Shown here: in pieces, positions 6,835-12,214 of the stretch | Layout of the letters: the number at the start of each line of letters is the position of its first letter | Position numbering within the stretch: position 1 is the first letter of the stretch | NCBI GenBank assembly: GCA_002923335.1 | Contig: BEHZ01000046.1 | Location: forward strand, 1 to 12,214 | Length of the DNA stretch: 12,214 nucleotides | Source of the DNA: a bacterium HR23 | Lineage (GTDB): Bacteria; Chloroflexota; Dehalococcoidia; Lucifugimonadales; HRBIN23 | Direction: 5' to 3' | Notes under the pieces: model-generated | What the model was told of the DNA's origin: nothing | What the model saw: only the letters and a program-made list of their open reading frames with translations | Databases searched by the model: none | Translations under genes and position numbers: made by a program

Positions 6835-7003
6835 TTTCCTCAGCGGCTTTCCTCCCTTGCCCCCAGTTTACCCGCTCCCGGCTCCGTCGGCAAGCCCACC
6901 ACGCCGCAACATACGGCCCGCCGGCCTATGGCGCATAGAATTCCAGAAGAAATTGGAGTTTCTCCCGCCTCTTCGTCCCTTGCAGGTGAAGATTTTTATA
7001 TAC

Positions 7004-7033
7004 TTGACCCCCTTCGTCATTTGTGGGTAACCT
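7004..7033 (+). promoter_or_regulatory. Weak candidate promoter for the haem operon
   Basis: TTGACC at 7004-7009 resembles a -35 box. TAACCT at 7028-7033, 18 bases downstream, is a poor -10 match (3 of 6 bases). The position, about 30 bases before the hemC start, is suitable. This is suggestive only. Confidence 0.25.
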
Positions 7034-7052
7034 CACAAAAGAGGTCTCCTTT

Positions 7053-7056
7053 AGGA
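7053..7056 (+). promoter_or_regulatory. Shine-Dalgarno site of hemC
   Basis: AGGA ends 7 bases before ATG at 7064. It would be 16 bases from the in-frame ATG at 7073, so it favours the earlier start. Confidence 0.55.
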
Positions 7057-7063
7057 CAATCCT

Positions 7064-7969
7064 ATGGGCGTCATGCGCCACCAAACCGTCATTATCGGCA
7101 CCCGGGGAAGTCCCCTGGCTCTCGTGCAGGCCCACCAGGTGCTTCGCCACCTGGAGACCCTGGGCGTCTCTGCCCGCCTCCACATCATCCGCACCAGCGG
7201 GGACAGGGGCCACCGAGGGGGCGTGGGGGTCTTCGTAAAGGAACTGGAAGAAGCCCTGTTGCGGGGTGAGGTGCATCTGGCCGTCCACAGCCTTAAGGAT
7301 ATGCCCACCCAGCAGCCCCCTGGTCTGCGCGTTGCGTGCGTCCTGGAGCGGGCCGACCCCCGGGACGCTCTGGTCTCCCGTTTGGGGCCTCTGGAGCACC
7401 TCCCCCCCCATGCCCGTGTCGGATGCGGGAGCCCTCGGCGTATCGCCCAACTGCGGGCCATCCGTCCCGACCTGGATTACCTTCCTATCTCCGGCAACGT
7501 GGATACCCGCTTGCGGAAGTTGGAAAGCGGGCAATACGATGCGGTGGTGCTGGCGATGGCCGGGCTCGCTCGCCTGCAGTTGGAGGGGCGCACCACCCAG
7601 GTGTTTTCCCTCGCCCAGGTGCTTCCCGCCCCGGGCCAGGGGGCCATTGCCCTAGAGGTCCGGGAAGGGGATGCGAGGGCTCTCCGCCTTGCCCAGGACC
7701 TCAACCACTGGCCGACCTGGTGGAGTGTGCTGGCAGAGCGGGCCTTTCTGCGGGCCTTGGGCGGTGGGTGCAGGGTGCCCATCGCTTCCTATGCCCAGGT
7801 GCAGGGCAACCGCCTCACCTTGGATGGCTTGGTCATCACTCCCGACGGGCAGACCGCCCTTCGTGGCCAGGTGGAGGGGCGTCCTGAGGAGGCGGAGGCC
7901 CTGGGCACCGCCATTGCTCAGCGCCTTCTCGCCCAGGGCGCAGGACATCTGCTGGGGGCGCGGGTATGA
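7064..7969 (+). CDS. hemC: Hydroxymethylbilane synthase (porphobilinogen deaminase)
   Basis: HemC joins four porphobilinogen units into the linear tetrapyrrole hydroxymethylbilane in the cytoplasm. At 301 residues it has the usual length. Motifs are IGTRGSPLALVQ (11-22), GVFVKELEEALL (55-66), HSLKDMP (75-81, with catalytic Asp79), SGNVDTRLRKL (143-153), LPAPGQGAIALEV (187-199) and LGGGCRVPI (232-240). Cys236 in the last motif should bind the dipyrromethane cofactor. The usual GTSSLRR or GTSSPRR segment reads GCGSPRR at 120-126, an uncommon change; its paired arginines remain. The start at 7064 is supported by AGGA 7 bases upstream. The stop overlaps the hemD start by 4 bases (ATGA). It is the first gene of the operon visible here. 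Confidence 0.96.
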   Translation: MGVMRHQTVIIGTRGSPLALVQAHQVLRHLETLGVSARLHIIRTSGDRGHRGGVGVFVKELEEALLRGEVHLAVHSLKDMPTQQPPGLRVACVLERADPRDALVSRLGPLEHLPPHARVGCGSPRRIAQLRAIRPDLDYLPISGNVDTRLRKLESGQYDAVVLAMAGLARLQLEGRTTQVFSLAQVLPAPGQGAIALEVREGDARALRLAQDLNHWPTWWSVLAERAFLRALGGGCRVPIASYAQVQGNRLTLDGLVITPDGQTALRGQVEGRPEEAEALGTAIAQRLLAQGAGHLLGARV

Positions 7970-8796
7970 GGACCCTGAAAGGCTGGCGCATCCTTGTGCC
8001 ACGCCCCCAGGGACAGGGGGAGAGCCTGGCTGAGCGCCTGCGCTCCCTGGGCGCCGAGCCTCTCCTCTTCCCCGCTATTCGTATTGAGCCACCGGAGAAC
8101 TGGATGCCCGTAGACGATGCCCTGCGCCGTGCGCCAGCCTTTCACTGGGTTGTGTTTACCAGCGCCAACGGGGTGCGCATGGCGATGGAGCGCCTGCAGG
8201 CCTTGGGCTTGGGGCCGGAGCACCTAAGGAGAACACGCCTGGCGGTGGTCGGGCCTGCCACACTCCAGGCCCTCCAGCACCACGGCCTTGTCTCTACCGC
8301 CATGCCCTCTCAGTTCCTTACCGAGGCCATAGCCGACGCCCTGGGGGATGTGCACGGCCAGCGTATCCTCCTCTTGCGGTCGGAAGGCGCCCGCAAAGCC
8401 CTGGTGGACCTCCTCACCGCCCGTGGTGCCCAGGTGGAGGAGGTCGCCGTCTACCGCGTCGTCCCCCGGCAGGATGGGGCAGAACTCCAGCGTCTCTTGG
8501 CCCCTCTGCCCCATCTGGTCGTCCTTACCAGTCCCTCCATTGCCCGTGCCTTGGCGTCCCTGGCCCTTTGCCTACAACCTCCTGTCTCCCCGGGGCAGTT
8601 GCCGGCGGTGTGCATCGGGCCCATAACTGCGATTTCCGCCCGACAGGAGGGTTTTCCTGTCATCGCTGTGGCGGTGCAACACAGCGAGGACGGGCTGATA
8701 GACGCCGTGCTGGAGGCAGTCGGCCGATACCCTACAACCCTATACAGGGAGGTGGCCTGTGACCCAAATTGCCAGCAGGAACCTGGCCCCCGCTGA
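7966..8796 (+). CDS. hemD: Uroporphyrinogen-III synthase
   Basis: HemD closes and inverts ring D of hydroxymethylbilane to give uroporphyrinogen III. The sequence is poorly conserved across bacteria, but the two-lobed pattern is visible. Lobe 1 begins ILVPRPQGQGESLAERL (9-25), with VVFTSANGVR later. Lobe 2 has RILLLRSEGARKALVDLL, then VAVYRVVP, VVLTSPS and a CIGPIT-type block. The position between hemC and hemB confirms the call. Its ATG overlaps the hemC stop by 4 bases, so translation is likely coupled. At 276 residues it is a little longer than usual. The last dozen or so codons overlap the hemB coding region by 38 bases, so the C-terminal tail (rich in Cys, Gln and Pro) is constrained by hemB and is probably non-essential. 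Confidence 0.93.
   Translation: MRTLKGWRILVPRPQGQGESLAERLRSLGAEPLLFPAIRIEPPENWMPVDDALRRAPAFHWVVFTSANGVRMAMERLQALGLGPEHLRRTRLAVVGPATLQALQHHGLVSTAMPSQFLTEAIADALGDVHGQRILLLRSEGARKALVDLLTARGAQVEEVAVYRVVPRQDGAELQRLLAPLPHLVVLTSPSIARALASLALCLQPPVSPGQLPAVCIGPITAISARQEGFPVIAVAVQHSEDGLIDAVLEAVGRYPTTLYREVACDPNCQQEPGPR
8747..8752 (+). promoter_or_regulatory. Shine-Dalgarno site that fixes the GTG start of hemB
   Basis: GGGAGG lies inside the end of hemD, 6 bases before GTG at 8759. It supports the GTG start and the resulting 38-base overlap with hemD. Confidence 0.65.
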
Positions 8797-9760
8797 CCGT
8801 CTGCGCCGTCTCCGTCGCACCCCCACCCTGCGCCGGCTGGTGCAGGAGACCACCCTTTCCTCTAAGGACTTCATCTATCCCCTCTTTGTCTGTCCCGGTG
8901 TGGATAGGGAGGAGCCGGTGCCCAGTATGCCGGGTGTCTCTCGCCTGTCGGTGGACCGGCTAGAAAGAGAGGCGGAAACGCTGGCGGGCCTGGGCATCCC
9001 GGCAGTGCTCCTCTTTGGCGTCCCTGAGGAGAAGGACCCCTACGCCCGCCACGCCTACGCCTCCGATGGCCTGGTGCCCCAGGCGGTGCGCCGGATAAAG
9101 GGGGCGGTGCCCGACCTGGTGGTCATGACCGACATCTGCGTATGCTCGTATACCGACCATGGCCACTGTGGCGTGGTGCGCAATGGCACCGTGGACAACG
9201 ACGAGACCCTGGGCATCCTGGCCCGCATGGCCGTGGCCCACGCCGAGGCCGGGGCGGATATCGTCGCACCCAGCGCCATGATGGACGGGCAAGTGCAGGC
9301 CATCCGGGACGCCCTGGATAAGGAGGGCTTCACCCAGGTCGCCATTATGGGCTACTCGGCCAAGTTCGCCTCAGCCTTCTACGGCCCCTTCCGGGAGGCA
9401 GCCGACTCCGCCCCCCAGTTCGGCGACCGCAGGTCCTACCAGATGGACCCGCCCAACGCCCGGGAGGCCCTGCGGGAGATAGAGCGGGACATCGCCCAGG
9501 GAGCAGATATGGTGATGGTGAAGCCGGCCCTGGCCTATTTGGATATTATCAGGCGGGCACGGGAGCGTTTTGACCACCCCCTCGGCGCCTACAATGTGAG
9601 CGGGGAATACGCCATGCTCAAGGCAGCGGCCCAGCGGGGCTGGCTGAACGAGCGCCTGGCGGTGCTGGAGGTGCTTACCGCCATCAAGCGGGCTGGGGCG
9701 GACTTCATCCTGACCTACTTCGCCAAGGACGCCGTCCGCTGGCTCCGGGAGGAGGGGTAG
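8759..9760 (+). CDS. hemB: Delta-aminolevulinic acid dehydratase (porphobilinogen synthase)
   Basis: HemB condenses two 5-aminolevulinate molecules into porphobilinogen. At 333 residues it is full length. Both Schiff-base lysines are visible: Lys202 in MGYSAKFAS and Lys255 in MVMVKPALAYLD. The metal site DICVCSYTDHGHCG keeps all three cysteines (Cys127, Cys129, Cys137), so this is the zinc-dependent type and not the magnesium-only type in which aspartates replace them. YQMDPPNAREALRE and YNVSGEYAML are further family blocks. The start is GTG at 8759, backed by GGGAGG and by the family's N-terminal RLRRLRRTPTLRRLV pattern. It overlaps hemD by 38 bases and is followed by hemA after 6 bases. Confidence 0.97.
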   Translation: MTQIASRNLAPADRLRRLRRTPTLRRLVQETTLSSKDFIYPLFVCPGVDREEPVPSMPGVSRLSVDRLEREAETLAGLGIPAVLLFGVPEEKDPYARHAYASDGLVPQAVRRIKGAVPDLVVMTDICVCSYTDHGHCGVVRNGTVDNDETLGILARMAVAHAEAGADIVAPSAMMDGQVQAIRDALDKEGFTQVAIMGYSAKFASAFYGPFREAADSAPQFGDRRSYQMDPPNAREALREIERDIAQGADMVMVKPALAYLDIIRRARERFDHPLGAYNVSGEYAMLKAAAQRGWLNERLAVLEVLTAIKRAGADFILTYFAKDAVRWLREEG

Positions 9761-9766
9761 GAGGGG

Positions 9767-11101
9767 ATGGCTCCCGCAGCCTCCTCACGCCTGGTGCTCC
9801 TGGGCACCAGTTTCAAAACCGCTCCCCTGGCCCTGCGGGAGCAGGTCGCTGTCCCTCCCGACGGCCTGCCCGACGCCCTGCAGACGCTGAAGGCATATCT
9901 CCCTCGGGCGGTGCTGGTGTCTACGTGCAACCGCACCGAGATCTATTTCTCTCCCTGTGAGGGCCACGGCCTTCGGGAGGCCTACCGCTTCCTCCATTCC
10001 CACTTTGGCATCACCCGCACCCAGGTGAAGCGCTTTTTCTACCGCCGGCAGGGGTGGGAGGCAGTGCGCCACCTCTTCCGTGTGGTCTGCGGGCTGGATT
10101 CCCAGGCTGTAGGGGAGGCAGAAATCATGGGGCAGGTGCGCCACGCCTTCCAGACGGCGGTCAGCCTGGGCATGGCCGGTCCGCCCCTAGACCGGGTCTT
10201 CCACTCGGCCTTCCAAACTGCTCGCCAGGCACGCCAGAGGGCAAGTCTACCCCCCGTTTCCCTGGCCCACTGGGCAGTGGATACCGCCTTATCTGCAGTA
10301 TCGGCCAACGGCCCCGTGGACGCCCTCGTTGTGGGAGCGGGGGAGGTCGGCACGCAGGTCGCCCTGGCCTTGCGCAGGAAGGGTGTGGGCCGTATATGGG
10401 TGGCCAACCGAACCTTCTCCCGGGCCCAGGCCCTGGCAGAGTTGGTGGATGGGGAAGCCGTCCCGCTGGGGCGCCTGGCCATCCTGTTGGCTCAGGCGGA
10501 CCTCCTCATCGTTTCGGTGCGTAGCGGGAGGCCTCTCCTCTCGCCCGGCGACCTGTTCTCCGCTCTGAAACAGCGCTCTAAGCCCTTGTGCATCGTGGAT
10601 ATGGCCCTTCCCCGCTCTGTCCACCCGGCTGTGGGTCTTTTGCACGGTGTGCGCCTGTTTACCCTGGACGACCTAAAGCCCGCTTCGGGCAACGGAGCCT
10701 GTGTGCCTCCTGAGGTGCTCCACCAGATGGAGCAAGCCGTTGAGGAGGGCTTGGCCCGCTTCGCCACAGTGTGGAGGAGCCTGTCCGCCCTTCCCGCCAT
10801 CTCCACTTTGCACCGGTGGGCGGAAGGGGTGCGCCAGGAAGAGACCCACCGGTTGTTGCGCTCACTGCGTCATCTGGATGCAGAAGGCTATGCCCACGTG
10901 GAGGCCTTCGGCAAAGCCCTGGTAGGGCGCCTCCTGACCCCAGTGGTGGAGCACATGAAGGCCCGCCCCTCGCCCGCTCGTCTACGCAGAGTGCTGGCCT
11001 TATTCGGCCTAGACTGTCCTTCCCGTAGCGCCGACCCACAGGGCGTTACCCCTTCAACCCTCGCCTTGCATATGAGACCTCCGGAGGGGGGTGAGGTATG
11101 A
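9767..11101 (+). CDS. hemA: Glutamyl-tRNA reductase
   Basis: HemA uses NADPH to reduce glutamyl-tRNA(Glu) to glutamate-1-semialdehyde, the first committed and usually regulated step of the C5 route. At 444 residues it has normal length. The N-terminal catalytic domain has GTSFKTAPLALRE (13-25) and STCNRTEIYF, with nucleophile Cys54. GLDSQAVGEAEIMGQV (109-124) follows. The NADPH domain shows VVGAGEVG (188-195), ANRTFSRAQALAEL (213-226) and DMALPRSVHP (278-287). A helical dimerisation domain makes up about 320-415. The usual TET segment of the linker is replaced by QRASLPP (156-162). This is the tRNA-dependent HemA, not 5-aminolevulinate synthase of the same symbol. The ATG at 9767 follows GAGGGG directly, 6 bases after hemB. 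The stop overlaps hemL by 4 bases. Confidence 0.95.
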   Translation: MAPAASSRLVLLGTSFKTAPLALREQVAVPPDGLPDALQTLKAYLPRAVLVSTCNRTEIYFSPCEGHGLREAYRFLHSHFGITRTQVKRFFYRRQGWEAVRHLFRVVCGLDSQAVGEAEIMGQVRHAFQTAVSLGMAGPPLDRVFHSAFQTARQARQRASLPPVSLAHWAVDTALSAVSANGPVDALVVGAGEVGTQVALALRRKGVGRIWVANRTFSRAQALAELVDGEAVPLGRLAILLAQADLLIVSVRSGRPLLSPGDLFSALKQRSKPLCIVDMALPRSVHPAVGLLHGVRLFTLDDLKPASGNGACVPPEVLHQMEQAVEEGLARFATVWRSLSALPAISTLHRWAEGVRQEETHRLLRSLRHLDAEGYAHVEAFGKALVGRLLTPVVEHMKARPSPARLRRVLALFGLDCPSRSADPQGVTPSTLALHMRPPEGGEV

Positions 11102-12214
11102 CCTCCCGCCTCCGCTCCCATGCCCTGTATCAGCGGGCAGCACAGGTTATCCCCGGAGGGGTCAACAGCCCTGTCCGCTCGTGGAAGGGGGTCGGCGGGG
11201 AACCCTTTTTTGTGGTGCGAGGGCAGGGAAGCCGGGTATGGGATGCCGACGGGAATGTCTACATAGATTATGTGTGCTCCTGGGGTCCCCTCATCTTGGG
11301 ACACGCCCATCCCCGGGTAGTAGAAGCGGTCGCCCATGCCCTGTCCAGAGGCACCTCCTTCGGCATGCCGACCGAGGCAGAAGTAGCCCTGGCAGAAGCC
11401 ATCTGCCAGGCTATCCCCTCAGTGGAGATGGTGCGCTTGGTCAACTCGGGCACCGAGGCGACTATGAGCGCCCTGCGCCTGGCCCGGACGGTAACAGGCC
11501 GTCCTAAAGTGATAAAGTTCGCCGGCGGTTACCATGGCCACGCCGATGCCTTCTTGGTGCGGGCGGGGTCCGGCGCCCTTACCCTGGGCGTTCCCGATAG
11601 CGCCGGCGTTCCCCCCTCGGTTGCCCAGGATACCCTGGTAGCCCCCTACAACGACCTGGAAAGGGTGGAGCACCTCTTTTCGGCCTTCCCGGAGGAGATC
11701 GCTGGCGTTATCGTGGAGCCGGTGGCGGGGAACATGGGGGTGGTGCTCCCCAAGCCTGGATTCCTAGAGGGCCTGCGCTCCCTCACCCGCCGATATGGGG
11801 CGCTCCTCATCTTTGACGAAGTGATCACGGGCTTCCGTTTGTGCTACGGAGGCGCTCAAAACCTTTTCAATGTCCAGCCCGATATCACCTGCCTGGGGAA
11901 GATCATCGGTGGCGGCTTGCCGGTAGGGGCATATGGGGGGCCGAGGGAGGTCATGAGCCAGGTGGCACCTTTGGGGCCCATGTATCAGGCGGGCACCCTG
12001 TCGGGCAACCCCCTGGCGGTGTCTGCAGGCCTTGCCACCCTGGAAGTCCTCCGGGAGCCGGGCACCTACCAGCGTCTGGATGCCCTGGGCGCACGGCTGG
12101 AGGAGGGCCTACGGGAGGCCGCCGCAGAAGTGGAGGTGCCCCTCGTGGTCAACCGCATCGGCTCCATGCTCTCCCTCTTCTTCACCACCGAGCCGGTGGA
12201 GAACTGGGAGGGGG
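11098..12214 (+). CDS. hemL: Glutamate-1-semialdehyde 2,1-aminomutase, 3'-truncated
   Basis: HemL moves the amino group of glutamate-1-semialdehyde to give 5-aminolevulinate, using pyridoxal phosphate. 372 codons are visible of a family length near 430; the rest lies beyond the window. Family blocks include IPGGVNSPVRSWKGVGG (18-34), VNSGTEATMSALRLAR (115-130), GGYHGHADAF (143-152) and LLIFDEVITGFR (236-247). The PLP lysine is Lys268 in CLGKIIGGGLPVGAYGG, and AGTLSGNPLA follows. The ATG overlaps the hemA stop as ATGA and is preceded by GGAGGGGGG. Pairing with HemA is functionally expected, since the semialdehyde is passed between them. No frameshift is seen in the visible part. Confidence 0.96.
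   Translation, partial: MTSRLRSHALYQRAAQVIPGGVNSPVRSWKGVGGEPFFVVRGQGSRVWDADGNVYIDYVCSWGPLILGHAHPRVVEAVAHALSRGTSFGMPTEAEVALAEAICQAIPSVEMVRLVNSGTEATMSALRLARTVTGRPKVIKFAGGYHGHADAFLVRAGSGALTLGVPDSAGVPPSVAQDTLVAPYNDLERVEHLFSAFPEEIAGVIVEPVAGNMGVVLPKPGFLEGLRSLTRRYGALLIFDEVITGFRLCYGGAQNLFNVQPDITCLGKIIGGGLPVGAYGGPREVMSQVAPLGPMYQAGTLSGNPLAVSAGLATLEVLREPGTYQRLDALGARLEEGLREAAAEVEVPLVVNRIGSMLSLFFTTEPVENWEG

Larger units (their letters stand above)
6835..7063. other. Divergent intergenic region between the R-M pair and the haem operon
   Basis: This 229-base space should hold promoters for both directions. Its left half is GC-rich. At 6926-6938 there is a perfect 5-bp inverted repeat, CTATG-GCG-CATAG. At 6992-7002 lies an AT-rich run (ATTTTTATATA) that reads TATATAAAAAT on the minus strand and could be a -10 element for the methyltransferase, though no good -35 stands before it. 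A GGTAACC palindrome lies at 7026-7032. No gene or recognisable riboswitch is seen. Confidence 0.5.

Noticed and set aside
6926..6957. CRISPR repeat or attachment site near the R-M edge
   Set aside because: The inverted repeat is single and short, there are no spaced direct repeats, no integrase is present, and no matching copy was seen at the other edge of the low-GC block.
6307..7269. A 320-codon plus-strand open frame crossing the methyltransferase antisense, the intergenic region and hemC out of frame
   Set aside because: It overlaps two well-supported genes in wrong frames, and its C-terminal part turns into Pro/Gly/Arg-rich shadow sequence.

Overview
The window is a gene-dense stretch of bacterial DNA. 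Most of it is GC-rich: a hand-counted 60-base line in hemC (7741-7800) is 41/60 GC. The exception is an AT-richer block at about 4730-6830. I see no tRNA, rRNA, CRISPR array or insertion sequence. The haem genes encode the glutamyl-tRNA (C5) route to uroporphyrinogen III, so the host is a bacterium that does not use the Shemin (alphaproteobacterial) route. The GC-rich coding style and the mix of an indolepyruvate:ferredoxin oxidoreductase-type subunit, MutS2 and an unlinked hot-dog dehydratase subunit fit an uncultured-type lineage such as Chloroflexota. That placement is a guess, because no marker gene here fixes the phylum.

Layout. (1) 1-514, plus strand: the C-terminal part of an indolepyruvate/2-ketoacid:ferredoxin oxidoreductase gamma-type subunit, cut by the window edge. 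(2) 515-637: a convergent intergenic gap with a strong GC hairpin. (3) 4699 down to 638, minus strand: an operon of mutS2, a three-domain RidA-like protein, and a single-domain MaoC/FAS1-like dehydratase subunit, with gaps of 20 and 13 bases. (4) 6834 down to 4720, minus strand: a low-GC type II restriction-modification pair. An N4-cytosine-type DNA methyltransferase is followed, with no gap (TAG directly followed by ATG), by an endonuclease resembling the TdeIII/MjaII (GGNCC) family. This pair ends 20 bases before mutS2 and looks acquired. (5) 6835-7063: a divergent intergenic region with AT-rich promoter-like sequence and a small perfect inverted repeat. (6) 7064-12214, plus strand: a tightly packed haem operon hemC-hemD-hemB-hemA-hemL, the last cut by the window edge.

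How the genes work together. HemA and HemL convert glutamyl-tRNA to 5-aminolevulinate, HemB makes porphobilinogen, and HemC and HemD make uroporphyrinogen III. The operon therefore covers the complete common trunk of tetrapyrrole synthesis except glutamyl-tRNA synthetase. The methyltransferase and endonuclease form a self-contained defence unit. The points most worth a second look are the triple RidA fusion that appears to lack the catalytic arginine in all three domains, the restriction-modification pair sitting directly upstream of mutS2, and the stand-alone hot-dog protein whose catalytic histidine position is a tyrosine.
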